From assembly GCF_028994805.1 (NCBI RefSeq), contig NZ_JAJQQP010000007.1, positions 286,873 to 350,872 on the forward strand: a DNA stretch of 64,000 nt, given 5' to 3'. This stretch comes from Promicromonospora iranensis (lineage in GTDB: Bacteria > Actinomycetota > Actinomycetes > Actinomycetales > Cellulomonadaceae). Below are positions 8,611 to 16,981 of the stretch, piece after piece. The translations under genes were made by a program, and so were the position numbers. The first letter of the stretch is position 1. Every line of letters starts with the position of its first letter. The notes under the pieces were generated by a model, which ran no database searches, was not told the DNA's origin, and saw nothing but the letters and a program-made list of their open reading frames with translations.

Positions 8611-9459
8611 ATGCTCGACGTCTCGATCGCCCCAGCTCCGGCGCCGGACGCGCCGTTCGAGGACCACATCGAATGGGCGCGCAACGCCCCTGCGACCCCT
8701 TCGACACCCGCGGCGCTCTTCACCGGCGGGCTCACGGACGCCCCTGTCCACGACCGTCTCACGATCGACGACCCGACGTGGGACTACCCCGCGCTCGCTC
8801 GCGACGTCGTGCTCGGGGCCCGCGGTGCCGTGCTCGACATCGGCACCGGCAGCGGTGACTTCTTCGCGGGCCTCGGCCCGCTCCCCAAGGGTTCGGCCGC
8901 GACGGAGACCGGTCCGGCATTCCTCACTGCCCGACGCCGCCTGGAGCCGCTCGGTGTGGACGTGCGCCGGGCCGAGCCGTCCTGGACGGGCGACATGCTG
9001 CTGCCCTTCTTCGACGGTCAGTACAGCGCCGTGCTCAGCCGGTTCAGCACCATCGACCCCGACGAGGTGGGCCGTGTGCTGGAGCCCGGCGGGACGTTCC
9101 TCACCGAACAGGTGGACACGCGTGACGGAATCGTCCTCAACCGGGTGCTCGGCGTGCCGCTCGGCTGGGACCCGGACGCCGTCACCATCGACGTGATCTC
9201 CGACGGGCTCGTGGCCTCCGGCCTGGAGATCGTCGAAGCCACCGAGCACGCGGGCACCCGCACGTTCACCGACCTGTCGTCGGTGCTCTGGTACCTGCGG
9301 ACGGCGGCCTGGCAGGTCCCCGGTCTCGCCGACCTCACCCCGGCCGCCGTCGCGCGGCACGAGGCAGGGCTGCGTGCGCTGCACATGCACTTCGCGACGG
9401 GCAACGAGCTCGTCGACGAGGCGCCGCGCATCCTGGTCACGGCGCGCCGGCCGTTCTGA
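8611..9459 (+). CDS. SAM-dependent class I methyltransferase
   Basis: Rossmann-fold methyltransferase of 282 residues. The glycine-rich SAM-binding motif is VLDIGTGSGDFF (about residues 72-83), followed by a degenerate acidic-loop region (ATETGPAFLTARRRLEPLGV) and LLPFFDGQYSAVLSRFSTID as the motif-IV region. The start at 8611 (MLDVSIAPAP) is preferred over the in-frame ATG at 8581, which adds ten hydrophobic residues without a clear ribosome site. It diverges from anmK and overlaps the convergent hydrolase by 23 bases. Substrate unknown; small-molecule methylation is the usual role. Confidence 0.78.
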   Translation: MLDVSIAPAPAPDAPFEDHIEWARNAPATPSTPAALFTGGLTDAPVHDRLTIDDPTWDYPALARDVVLGARGAVLDIGTGSGDFFAGLGPLPKGSAATETGPAFLTARRRLEPLGVDVRRAEPSWTGDMLLPFFDGQYSAVLSRFSTIDPDEVGRVLEPGGTFLTEQVDTRDGIVLNRVLGVPLGWDPDAVTIDVISDGLVASGLEIVEATEHAGTRTFTDLSSVLWYLRTAAWQVPGLADLTPAAVARHEAGLRALHMHFATGNELVDEAPRILVTARRPF

Positions 9460-10270
9460 GCAGGCTCGCCACCGCCTCGGCCATCGCTTCTGGTGGCACG
9501 TCCGTCCCCTGCCCGGGCAGGGTCACCCGACGCGCCATCGGCAGCACCGCCGCCAGCGACTCCGCGGCGTCCGTGAGGGGCACGGCGCTCGCGGCGCCGT
9601 CGGCCACGAGGACCGGCTGGGTGATCTGGTGCCACCGGCCCATCAGCGCGCGGTGGCCCAGGGCGACACCGGCGAGGATCCGGCCGTCGTAGGCGATGGT
9701 CGGTGCGATCGCCTCCAGGCCGGCCCACGAGGGGGACTCGCGCATGCGTGGCAGGAGCCGGCACGGCATGCCGACCACGTCGAGGAACAGCTCGACGGCG
9801 CTGCCGGGGTCACCCATCTCGATGCAGGTCTCGACCCCCGCGATCATCCGGGGATCGGTGGGCGGCTCGCCGCTCGCGACGTCGTACGTCGGCTCGAAGC
9901 AGAGCACGCCGGTGACATCGGCGCCGAGATCGGCTGCGGCCCGCAGTGCGAGGAACGCTCCGGAGGAGATGCCCAGCAGCGCCGCGGGCCCGGTGATCTC
10001 CAGCAGAGCGGCGATGTCGTCGATCTCCCGGTCCACGCTGTACGGCGGCGTGTCGCCGCTCCCGCCCCGACCACGGCGGTCGTAGCGCAGCGTGGTCGCC
10101 CGGTCGCCCAGTGCCGTCGCCACGGCGAGCGTCACGGGCAGACGATGGGCCAGCACACCGTCGACCACCACGATCGCCGGCGCCAGCCCGGGGGTCGGGC
10201 CGGTCAGGTCGTACGCGATCCGGGTGCCGTCGGCCGACGTCGTGAAGGCGTCGGCGGTGATGGTCGTCAT
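9437..10270 (-). CDS. alpha/beta hydrolase
   Basis: 277-residue alpha/beta hydrolase starting MTTITADAFTTSADGTRIAY. Family landmarks: LRYDRRGRGGSGDTPPY, nucleophile elbow LLGISSGAFLALRAAADLG (Ser in GISSG, instead of the more common GHSxG), and VADGAASAVPLTD in the acid position. The C-terminal His is less obvious. An in-frame upstream ATG (10402) would add 44 residues without family similarity, so 10270 is preferred. Its end overlaps the convergent methyltransferase. Substrate unknown. Confidence 0.78.
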   Translation of the reverse strand: MTTITADAFTTSADGTRIAYDLTGPTPGLAPAIVVVDGVLAHRLPVTLAVATALGDRATTLRYDRRGRGGSGDTPPYSVDREIDDIAALLEITGPAALLGISSGAFLALRAAADLGADVTGVLCFEPTYDVASGEPPTDPRMIAGVETCIEMGDPGSAVELFLDVVGMPCRLLPRMRESPSWAGLEAIAPTIAYDGRILAGVALGHRALMGRWHQITQPVLVADGAASAVPLTDAAESLAAVLPMARRVTLPGQGTDVPPEAMAEAVASLLRTAGAP

Positions 10271-10426
10271 GCAGGGCAGACGGATCGGCACCTCGAAAGT
10301 CGTCGCTCCGCCGGGTGCCGGGGGTTGTCGACGTCCCGTCCGATTTCGCCGCGAGGAAAAAACCTGGGCGGTCGCCGTTTCGGAGCGTAAGTTCGTGGGC
10401 ACATGAGAAGGGAGGTGATCCGAGCA

Positions 10427-10465
10427 GTGATTTCACATCGGACCCATGAGGTGGTCGCGCGCTAG
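10427..10465 (+). CDS. Putative 12-residue leader peptide
   Basis: GTG-initiated ORF reading MISHRTHEVVAR-stop. The only support is its exceptional ribosome binding site, which pairs with nearly the whole anti-Shine-Dalgarno tail, and its optimal spacing. It could be a translational attenuator for the second tiny ORF or for the Tyr phosphatase about 200 bases downstream. No known leader family is recognised. Confidence 0.4.
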   Translation: MISHRTHEVVAR

Positions 10466-10478
10466 TCGCGTGACGCGT

Positions 10479-10529
10479 ATGCGTTTCGCGCCGACGCCGG
10501 TCGGAGGGCTCAGCACGGGGCCTTCCTGA
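10479..10529 (+). CDS. Putative 16-residue small ORF
   Basis: ATG-initiated ORF (alternative GTG at 10470) encoding MRFAPTPVGGLSTGPS. It begins a few bases after the stop of the leader ORF, consistent with re-initiation by the same ribosome. There is no separate Shine-Dalgarno sequence. Not recognised. Confidence 0.25.
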   Translation: MRFAPTPVGGLSTGPS

Positions 10530-10666
10530 TCTGCTCAGGCGCAACGGGACATGGTGGCGAGTTCCTCGCGACCACCGGAGCCCGCGGGTGCCGTGCCCTC
10601 GTCCAGCACGGCTGACACCAGTCGCCCCGCGGGCTTTCCCCTGCCTCGGTCCGGGAGAATGATCGT

Positions 10667-11182
10667 GTGACTGCCTACCGCGTGATGACTGTCTGCACGG
10701 GAAACATCTGCCGGTCCCCGATGGCCGAGATCGTGCTCCGTGACCGCTTCGAGGCGGCAGGCCTCGGCGACGCCGTCGTGGTGGACTCCTCCGGCGTGAG
10801 CGACGAGGAGCACGGCAACCCGGTGGACCCGAGGGCCCGTGCCGTCCTGGCCGAGCACGGCTATCCCCTGGGTGACGGACACCGGGCGCGCCAGGTGACC
10901 ACGGACGACGTCGGCTCGCACGACCTGGTGCTCGCCATGACCACCCGGCACGCACGTGGCCTGCGGGACCTTGCCGGGCGGGTGCGGGGCGACGCCACCA
11001 TCCGGATGTACCGCTCGTTCGACCCGGCGGCCGACGGGCTCCCCGAGAACGAGCTCGACATCGCCGACCCCTGGTACGGCGGCCCGCACGACTTCGAGGT
11101 GTGCCTGGCACAGATCGAGGCGGCGGCGGACGGCGTCGTCGACTTCGTCCGGGCGGAGCTCGGCGTGTCCTCCGGTGCGTGA
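10667..11182 (+). CDS. Low-molecular-weight protein-tyrosine phosphatase
   Basis: 171-residue cytosolic phosphatase with the P-loop CTGNICRS (C-x5-R; Cys10 nucleophile, Arg16) right after the start and the general-acid motif ADPWYGG (Asp134), the two defining features of the family. Length is typical of actinobacterial PtpA-type enzymes. Start is GTG at 10667. Downstream genes (NmrA-like, hydrolase) run in the same direction but with a 62-base gap. Likely substrates are phosphotyrosines on a bacterial tyrosine kinase or other proteins. Confidence 0.93.
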   Translation: MTAYRVMTVCTGNICRSPMAEIVLRDRFEAAGLGDAVVVDSSGVSDEEHGNPVDPRARAVLAEHGYPLGDGHRARQVTTDDVGSHDLVLAMTTRHARGLRDLAGRVRGDATIRMYRSFDPAADGLPENELDIADPWYGGPHDFEVCLAQIEAAADGVVDFVRAELGVSSGA

Positions 11183-11244
11183 CCGCCGGACGATTCACCC
11201 CACCACGTCCGGCCCGGTGACTCCCGGCCGATTACCGTGAGGGG

Positions 11245-12180
11245 ATGACCTCCGCGTCGCCCGACCGGCTGGTCGTCCTCACCGGGGCCGACGGCCGTCT
11301 GGGTTCCAGGCTCGCCTTCCGCGTGGCGGCGGCGGGTGGTCGGCAGCGCCTGCTCGTCAGCGGGAGGGGCACGGCGCCCCGCCTGCCCGACGGTGCACCC
11401 CTGCCGGAGGCGGAGGTCGTCGCCGTCCCTCCCGAGGCCGATCGCAGAGCCCTGACCAGTGCGTTCGACGGCGCCTATGCGGTGTTCCTGGTCCCGGGCT
11501 CGGAGCGCACCGGTCGGGTGGGCAAGCACCGTGCCGCCATCGACGCGGCAGTGCTCGCCGGGGTGCGGCACGTCGTCTACGTGTCGTCGGTGGGCGCTGC
11601 GCCGGACGCCGTGTCGTCCGCTGCTCGTGACGACTGGCTCACCGAGGAGTACCTGCGTGGCACCGACCTCAGATGGACGATGCTGCGGATCGCCATGTTC
11701 CACCGCACCCTGACGTTCGCGGTCCACGACGAGTCGTACGGATCCGTGCGGGACACCGTGCTCCGCGCCCCGGCAGGAGCCGGACGGGTCGCCACCGTGT
11801 CGCACGACGACGTGGCCGACGTCGCCACCGCCGTGCTGCTCGACGAGGACCCGAAGCGGCACGCGGGCCGGACCTACCACCTGACCGGACCCGAGGCGCT
11901 GAGCCTCGACGAGGTGGCGGCGGTGCTGTCGACGGCCGTGGGGCGGTCCGTCCGGTACGTGCCGCAGACCGTGGAGCAGGCACGCTCCTTGTTCTACCGG
12001 TCGACCGCCGGTGAGGTGGAGGACTGGATATCGCAGTGCCAGGCGATCGAGGCGGGTGGGCTCGCCGCGGTGAGCCCCGACGTCAGGCAGCTCGCGGGGC
12101 GGCAGGCACGATCGCTCGAGACGTGGCTCGACGACTATCCGACGGAGTGGGCCCACCTGCGGTTACCGTCGGTGAGATGA
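11245..12180 (+). CDS. NmrA-like NAD(P)-binding oxidoreductase/sensor
   Basis: 311-residue Rossmann-fold protein of the atypical SDR/NmrA group. N-terminal dinucleotide-binding motif LTGADGRLGSRLA (GxxGxxG, about residues 13-25), followed by VVYVSSVGAAP (SDR Ser position) and a C-terminal NAD(P)-epimerase-like part ending YPTEWAHLRLP. No canonical YxxxK dyad is evident, as in NmrA redox sensors and some quinone reductases. The stop overlaps the next gene by ATGA, indicating coupled translation with an alpha/beta hydrolase. Confidence 0.83.
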   Translation: MTSASPDRLVVLTGADGRLGSRLAFRVAAAGGRQRLLVSGRGTAPRLPDGAPLPEAEVVAVPPEADRRALTSAFDGAYAVFLVPGSERTGRVGKHRAAIDAAVLAGVRHVVYVSSVGAAPDAVSSAARDDWLTEEYLRGTDLRWTMLRIAMFHRTLTFAVHDESYGSVRDTVLRAPAGAGRVATVSHDDVADVATAVLLDEDPKRHAGRTYHLTGPEALSLDEVAAVLSTAVGRSVRYVPQTVEQARSLFYRSTAGEVEDWISQCQAIEAGGLAAVSPDVRQLAGRQARSLETWLDDYPTEWAHLRLPSVR

Positions 12181-13367
12181 CGAGCCTCTCCCCAGGTCCG
12201 GACGACGGAACGACACCCGAGCCGGCGTGGGAGCCAGACGTGCTGCCGGGCTTCGAGCGGCTGACGCTGCCCCTGCAGCCCGACGAGGACGACCCCGAGG
12301 TGGTGGCGACGCTGGTCCGGCGAGCCCGGCCGGAGCCGGTCGAGCCTGCGGGAGACCGGCACGACGGCGCCGAGCCCCGCCGGGGCATGCGTCGGGTGGG
12401 CGCCGAGAACCCGCAGGTCGCGCGGCTCTGGGACGAGCTGTCGGAGCTGGGGCGGCGGCTGCACCTGCGGGGCGCGGCACGCCCGCATCACGACGACGAA
12501 CCGCATGCTGCCCCGCCCGACGTCGGCGTCGACCTGCTGTACGTGCACGGCTGGCTCGACTACTTCTTCCAGGCCCATCTCGCTGACTTCTGGGAGTCGA
12601 TCGGAGTGCGGTTCCACGCCCTCGACCTGCGCCGTTACGGCCGCAGCCTGCGCGAGGGCCAGACCCCAGGATTCGTCCGCAGCCTGACCACCTACGACGA
12701 GGAGATCGAGGCTGCGCTCAGCGCCATGGGACACGGCCGTGACGCGGAGCCCGAGCGCAAGCTGGTGCTCATGGGCCACTCCACGGGCGGCCTCACCGTC
12801 AGCCTGTGGGCGGCCCGCAACCAGGAACGGGTCGCCGGGCTGGTGCTGAACTCGCCCTGGCTGGAGTTCCAGCCTCGCGAGGCGGTGCGGAAGATCATGG
12901 AGCCGGGCATCCGCGTCCAGTCCGCGCTCGTGCCGCGCAGCCAGCTCGTCAACCTGGACCGCGGCCTGTACGCCCGCGCGATCTCCTCGCGGTTCGACGG
13001 CGAGTGGGAGTACGACGTCACCTGGCGCCCCGATGCCGGCTGGCGCCCCACACCGGCGTGGCTCGCGGCGATCTTCCGCGGGCAGGACCAGGTGGCGCGC
13101 GGGCTCGGCATCGAGGTGCCGGTCCTGGTGCTGCTCAGCACCCGCAGCACCATCCCGACGCGCTGGAGCGAGGACATGCGGAGCACCGACTCGGTGCTGG
13201 ACGTGGTCGGGATCGCCCGCCGCGTGCCCGACGTCGGCTCCCTCATCACCCTCGTGCGCATCGCCGGCGGCCTGCACGACGTGACCCTCTCGGCGACGCC
13301 CGTGCGCGAGCACGTGTGGCGCGAGACCGAGCGCTGGTTCCGCGGCTACGTGCTCGCTCCGGACTGA
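12177..13367 (+). CDS. Serine aminopeptidase-like alpha/beta hydrolase
   Basis: 396-residue protein with an acidic N-terminal extension (about 110 residues) before the alpha/beta hydrolase core: LLYVHGWLDYFF, FHALDLRRYGRSLREGQTP, nucleophile elbow MGHSTGGLTVSLW, and a C-terminal RIAGGLHDVTLS histidine. The core resembles the Hydrolase_4/monoglyceride-lipase group. ATG at 12177 overlaps the NmrA-like stop (ATGA), so the start is well supported. Substrate unknown; lipid or small ester hydrolysis is plausible. Confidence 0.82.
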   Translation: MTSLSPGPDDGTTPEPAWEPDVLPGFERLTLPLQPDEDDPEVVATLVRRARPEPVEPAGDRHDGAEPRRGMRRVGAENPQVARLWDELSELGRRLHLRGAARPHHDDEPHAAPPDVGVDLLYVHGWLDYFFQAHLADFWESIGVRFHALDLRRYGRSLREGQTPGFVRSLTTYDEEIEAALSAMGHGRDAEPERKLVLMGHSTGGLTVSLWAARNQERVAGLVLNSPWLEFQPREAVRKIMEPGIRVQSALVPRSQLVNLDRGLYARAISSRFDGEWEYDVTWRPDAGWRPTPAWLAAIFRGQDQVARGLGIEVPVLVLLSTRSTIPTRWSEDMRSTDSVLDVVGIARRVPDVGSLITLVRIAGGLHDVTLSATPVREHVWRETERWFRGYVLAPD

Positions 13368-13479
13368 CGCCGAGCCGCCTGCTTCCTCGACTCCGGCGGC
13401 GCCTGGCGAAGGCGCGGCCATGGTGAGATCCTGGAACGGAGGTGCCCACACCGACGTCGGGTACGAGGGGCGATGCGCC

Positions 13480-13773
13480 ATGACAACGCACCAGGAGACC
13501 CATCCCCGGGCTCGCCGGGGCGGGCCGTTTCTCGCTCGCAGCGAGACCGCCGTCGGGCTCGCTGCGCTGATTCTCGGGATGCTGATCTCGCAGGGAGCCG
13601 CCGAGGGGGTGACGATCGCGGGCTGTCTCGCCATGGCCGCCGGAGTCCTTTCCGGCAAGTTCGGCGCCAGCTGGGGGCGCATGGCCGTGGCAGCAGGGCT
13701 GGGCTTCGTGGTCGGGTCCGTGCCCTACTGGCTGGTGACCGTCGTGGTCATCGTGACCGCGTACGGGTTCTGA
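13480..13773 (+). CDS. Small hydrophobic membrane protein
   Basis: 97 residues beginning MTTHQETHPRARRGGPFLAR. Three hydrophobic stretches (about residues 24-38, 42-60 and 67-95) suggest a multi-pass membrane protein with the basic N-terminus inside. ATG at 13480 follows a GAGGGG ribosome site; the longer reading from 13420 is less likely. No family recognised. Confidence 0.68.
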   Translation: MTTHQETHPRARRGGPFLARSETAVGLAALILGMLISQGAAEGVTIAGCLAMAAGVLSGKFGASWGRMAVAAGLGFVVGSVPYWLVTVVVIVTAYGF

Positions 13774-13788
13774 ACCGGCGCGGGACGG

Positions 13789-14415
13789 TCACCAGAACTT
13801 CCACCACGGGCGACGCTCCGACGTCGTCGGCTCGCGGTCCGACGCCGACGGCGTGCTCGACGCTGCCCGCCGTGCCGTTCTCCTGGCGCGCCACCGGACG
13901 ACCTCCTCGTCGACGTCCCGGGTGGGCGTGACGACCGGCGGTCCGCCCCGGAGCTGGCGCCGCGCATCGACGACGCGTGCGTTGAAGTCCGCGACGATCT
14001 CTCGCACACGCTGTTCCATCCCCTCGCGGTCCAGCGTGTCGTCCAGCTCCGCATCGTCCTTGCGCAGCTGGGCGGACGGCAGGACGCCTGTGATGTTCTC
14101 GCGCTCGATGAGGCCCTTGACCCACCAGTCGGGGTCGTACGTGCCGGTCAGGCCGGGTATTGGCTTGCCCTGCAGCGGCAGGTTGTCGAACTCGCCGCGG
14201 CGCATCGCCTGGTCCACGACGACGTCGACGTAGCGGGAGCGCTCCTCGGCGCTCATGCTGGCGAGCGACTTCTTGCCCTCGTCGTCACCGTCCGTACCGT
14301 CGGACGCGGGGGAGTCACCTGGCTCCTGGGCGCTCGCCGCCTCCCGGTCCACGCGGTACTGCGCGGCCCGGCGGAGGGGGTCGTTCTCTGCGTCCTTGCG
14401 CGATCCCGGCGCCAT
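13789..14415 (-). CDS. DUF1992 (DnaJ-C28 conserved-domain) protein
   Basis: 208-residue soluble protein. The central part (about residues 58-130) matches the DUF1992 domain: VVDQAMRRGEFDNLPLQGKP, then YDPDWWVKGLIERENI and GVLPSAQLRKDDAEL. The DUF is shared with DnaJ homologue C28 but carries no J domain here. N- and C-terminal tails are charged and low-complexity, ending RPWWKFW. Function unknown. It is convergent with the membrane protein gene, ends only 15 bases apart. Confidence 0.83.
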   Translation of the reverse strand: MAPGSRKDAENDPLRRAAQYRVDREAASAQEPGDSPASDGTDGDDEGKKSLASMSAEERSRYVDVVVDQAMRRGEFDNLPLQGKPIPGLTGTYDPDWWVKGLIERENITGVLPSAQLRKDDAELDDTLDREGMEQRVREIVADFNARVVDARRQLRGGPPVVTPTRDVDEEVVRWRARRTARRAASSTPSASDREPTTSERRPWWKFW

Positions 14416-14561
14416 GCCAGCATGTTACAACTTTCACAAGCGGCTCGGAAGGGTCGTCACGAGCACCATCTCGCCTACCTCCTGATACTTACGCGCCGTG
14501 GCGGCTCGTACACGGACATCGCCACTGGTCATTGGTCGTGTTCGGGGCTGCTGGCGGGGTG

Positions 14562-15185
14562 TCATCGAGGCTCCTGGAGGTACGTGCGGATGTCCGGTCC
14601 GGACACAGCACGAGCATCCGAGCGGAAGGAGTCGACGATCGGGTCCGCGAGACGTACAGCGTCGTGCAGGCGCGCGGGCGTGGTGAGGTAGACCTGGACG
14701 GCTTGGCCGGTGGCCGCGCTGAGCTCGCTGCGGAGTTCGTCAGCGAGGTCCTCGGCGAAGTCATTCAATTCGTCGACGACGACCACAAGATCGACGTCCG
14801 AGTCCAGCCTGGCCTCGCCACGCGCGACGGAACCGAATACGGCCACCGTCACGGATAGAGGATCGTCGGGACCATGTTCCGCTATGACCTCCGCGACGCG
14901 CGACCGGAACCGGGTCCATGGATCGAGCGCGCTGAAGGCGGCGTCGATCGCGGCGAAGCCGAAGTGCTCCCGGTTCAAGGTGTGTGTTGTCGCTGCCCCG
15001 ACATGGGAGGACAGGACGATTCCCTGGAGCGCGAGTCGAGAGAGCGCCAACCGGATTCCTCGTACAGAACCCTTGCGCGTGACGCGGTGGACGTCGGAGC
15101 CGGTCATCGGTGTTCCAGCTCGCCACAGGGTGGGGAGGGCAATACCCCACTCGCCGGACGTGTTCGTGGGCGATGATGGCGGCAT
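14562..15185 (-). CDS. Winged-HTH plus minimal nucleotidyltransferase-domain protein
   Basis: About 207 residues. An N-terminal winged-helix segment (GIALPTLWRAGTPMTGSDVH through SRLALQGIVLSSH) precedes a pol-beta-type nucleotidyltransferase motif VAVFGSVARGEARLDSDVDL, in which the GS and DxD metal-binding residues are intact. Proteins of this design are often annotated as toxin-antitoxin-associated nucleotidyltransferases, but no HEPN partner gene is adjacent. The start is uncertain: ATG 15185 overlaps the divergent aminotransferase ATG by two bases; ATG 15107 would cut into the HTH. Confidence 0.75.
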   Translation of the reverse strand: MPPSSPTNTSGEWGIALPTLWRAGTPMTGSDVHRVTRKGSVRGIRLALSRLALQGIVLSSHVGAATTHTLNREHFGFAAIDAAFSALDPWTRFRSRVAEVIAEHGPDDPLSVTVAVFGSVARGEARLDSDVDLVVVVDELNDFAEDLADELRSELSAATGQAVQVYLTTPARLHDAVRLADPIVDSFRSDARAVSGPDIRTYLQEPR

Positions 15186-16353
15186 GAAGGTTTCTCGCCG
15201 GTCCCACGTGCCCCCGTTCGCCGTCATGGAGGTGCTCGCCGCCGCGAACGCGCGGCGTGCCACCGGGGCGGACGTGCTCAACCTCTGCGCGGGGGAGCCG
15301 TCGACCGGCGCGTCCGACGTCGTGCGCGAGCGTGCCATCGCGCTGCTGCGGGAGGGCACCCTCGGTTACACCGAGGCGATGGGTGTGCCCGCGCTGCGTG
15401 CGGAGATCGCCGGCCACTACAAGCGCTGGTACGACGTCGACGTCGACCCCGCGCGGATCGCCGTCACCACGGGTTCGAGCGGCGGGTTCGTGCTCGCGTT
15501 CCTCGCGTCGTTCGACGTCGGTGACCGCGTGGCGCTCGCCCGCCCCGGCTACCCCGCCTACAAGAACATCCTGTCGGCGCTGGGCTGCGAGGTCGTGGAG
15601 CTCGACTGCGGTCCCGAGACCCGTTACCAGCCCACGGTGTCGCAGCTCAACGAGGCCTACTACGGCGGAGGGCTCGACGGCGTCATGGTCGCCTCGCCCG
15701 CCAACCCGACGGGCACGATGATCACGCCGGCCGAGCTGGCCGCGATCGCGGAGTGGTGTGCCGACCACGACGTGCGGCTGATCAGCGACGAGATCTACCA
15801 CGGCATCGCCTACTCGGACGAGGTGGCGCAGGCGACGGCGGCGACGTTCACCGGCCAGGGCGCGGTCGTCGTCAACTCGTTCTCGAAGTACTGGGCGATG
15901 ACCGGCTGGCGGCTCGGCTGGCTGGTGCTGCCCGACGAGCTGGTGGCGCCCGTCGACGCGCTCGCGGGCAACGTCGCGCTCTCGCCGCCGGCGCTCGCGC
16001 AGCATGCCGGCATCGCGGCGTTCACGCCCGAGGGATATGCGGCTGCGGCGGAGAACGTGGCCCGGTACGCGGCGTCGCGCACGCTGTTGCTGGAGCGGCT
16101 CGGTGAGCTGGGGTGGCGTCCCGTCGCTCCGGCCGACGGAGCGTTCTACCTGTACGGCAACGTCGCCGCGTTCGGGCTCGACTCGATCACCTACTGCGCG
16201 CGGCTCCTGGCCGAGGCGGACGTGGCGATCACGCCGGGGACCGACTTCGACGGCGTGCACGGGCACGAGTGGGTGCGGCTGTCGTTCGCGTCCTCCCTGG
16301 ACACGGTGACGCGTGCCGTCGACCGGATCGTGGCCTGGCACAAGACGCTCTGA
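15184..16353 (+). CDS. PLP-dependent aminotransferase class I/II
   Basis: 389-residue fold-type I aminotransferase: NLCAGEPSTG, LGYTEAMGVPALRAEIAGHY, ANPTGT, DEIYHGIAY and the PLP lysine in NSFSKYWAMTGWRLGW (Lys235), ending FASSLDTVTRAVDRI. The C-terminal arginine for the alpha-carboxylate lies in WVRLSF. Most similar in pattern to aspartate/tyrosine/valine-pyruvate-type aminotransferases; substrate not determinable. ATG 15184 is used since upstream reading frame (from 14710) lies over the antisense nucleotidyltransferase gene. Confidence 0.9.
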   Translation: MKVSRRSHVPPFAVMEVLAAANARRATGADVLNLCAGEPSTGASDVVRERAIALLREGTLGYTEAMGVPALRAEIAGHYKRWYDVDVDPARIAVTTGSSGGFVLAFLASFDVGDRVALARPGYPAYKNILSALGCEVVELDCGPETRYQPTVSQLNEAYYGGGLDGVMVASPANPTGTMITPAELAAIAEWCADHDVRLISDEIYHGIAYSDEVAQATAATFTGQGAVVVNSFSKYWAMTGWRLGWLVLPDELVAPVDALAGNVALSPPALAQHAGIAAFTPEGYAAAAENVARYAASRTLLLERLGELGWRPVAPADGAFYLYGNVAAFGLDSITYCARLLAEADVAITPGTDFDGVHGHEWVRLSFASSLDTVTRAVDRIVAWHKTL

Positions 16354-16364
16354 GCACCTTCCGG

Positions 16365-16829
16365 TCACTGGCGGCGGCGCAGCACCTCTGGCAGCACGAC
16401 CCACACGATCACCAGCACCACGAGCACGCAGGCACCGACCACGATTCCTGCGGTCCGCCCGACCACGACGTCGAACACGAGCAGTGCCGCGCCGGTCATC
16501 ACCAGGGCGAGCACACCCAGGGCGATCCGGGTGAGCCGGGCGCCCATGGTGACGATGTGGCTCTTCATCTGCTTGCGGAACAGGGCCCTGTGCACGCTCA
16601 CGGGCGCCACGATCAGGGCGGTCGCCGTCACCGAGATCACGACCAGGACCAGGTAGACGGTGCGCTGGTAGTTGTCGAGATCGGCGAACCGGGCCTGGAA
16701 CGGCAGCGTGAGCAGGAACCCCGTGAGGATCTGCACGCCGGTCTGCATGACGCGCAGCTCCTGGAGGAGCTCGTTCCAGTTCCGGTCCGCTCGCTCGGCG
16801 GGTGACTCACTGCGTCCGTCTGTCTGCAC
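16365..16829 (-). CDS. DUF6328-type four-helix membrane protein
   Basis: About 154 residues with a hydrophilic N-terminus (RNWNELLQELRVMQTGVQIL) followed by four hydrophobic segments (TGFLLTLPF, VYLVLVVISVTATALIV, IALGVLALVMTGAALLVF, IVVGACVLVVLVIVWVV). The ELRVxQTGVQxLxGFLLxxPF pattern is the signature of this actinobacterial family of unknown function. GTG 16829 is preferred; an in-frame ATG at 16880 gives 17 extra residues. Its end is 11 bases from the convergent aminotransferase stop. Confidence 0.78.
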   Translation of the reverse strand: MQTDGRSESPAERADRNWNELLQELRVMQTGVQILTGFLLTLPFQARFADLDNYQRTVYLVLVVISVTATALIVAPVSVHRALFRKQMKSHIVTMGARLTRIALGVLALVMTGAALLVFDVVVGRTAGIVVGACVLVVLVIVWVVLPEVLRRRQ

Positions 16830-16981
16830 GGTCCCATTGTCGCAAGTGTCGGGTAGGTCTGGCCCGCCGAGAAAATTCACCCGCTGGCATCACCGCCTCC
16901 CGTGGCCCGCCCTTGCCGCCCGGGAGAACATGCGGCTGGGGCGGGACGCGTCCGCGTCCCCAGGACAAGGGGCATGGACTG

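Larger units (their letters stand above)
10271..10666. other. Intergenic region with extended Shine-Dalgarno and two tiny ORFs
   Basis: 396 bases between the divergent hydrolase and phosphatase genes. On the plus strand AGAAGGGAGGTGATCC (10406-10421) matches the complement of the 16S rRNA 3' tail at 15 of 16 bases and sits 5 bases before a GTG that reads 12 codons (MISHRTHEVVAR, stop 10463-10465). A second ORF follows within a few bases (GTG 10470 or ATG 10479, stop 10527-10529), ending MRFAPTPVGGLSTGPS. The remaining 137 bases to the phosphatase start show no other ORF with a clear ribosome site. Confidence 0.6.

Noticed and set aside
10406..10421. Fragment of a 16S rRNA gene on the minus strand
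   Set aside because: Only the GGATCACCTCC tail matches; the flanking bases are not 16S-like, so it is better read as a Shine-Dalgarno sequence.
10479..10529. Similarity of RFAPTPVGGLS to the glutamyl-tRNA synthetase N-terminus (RFAPSPTGxLH)
   Set aside because: Match covers under ten residues, the ORF ends at once and no HIGH-type motif follows; taken as chance.
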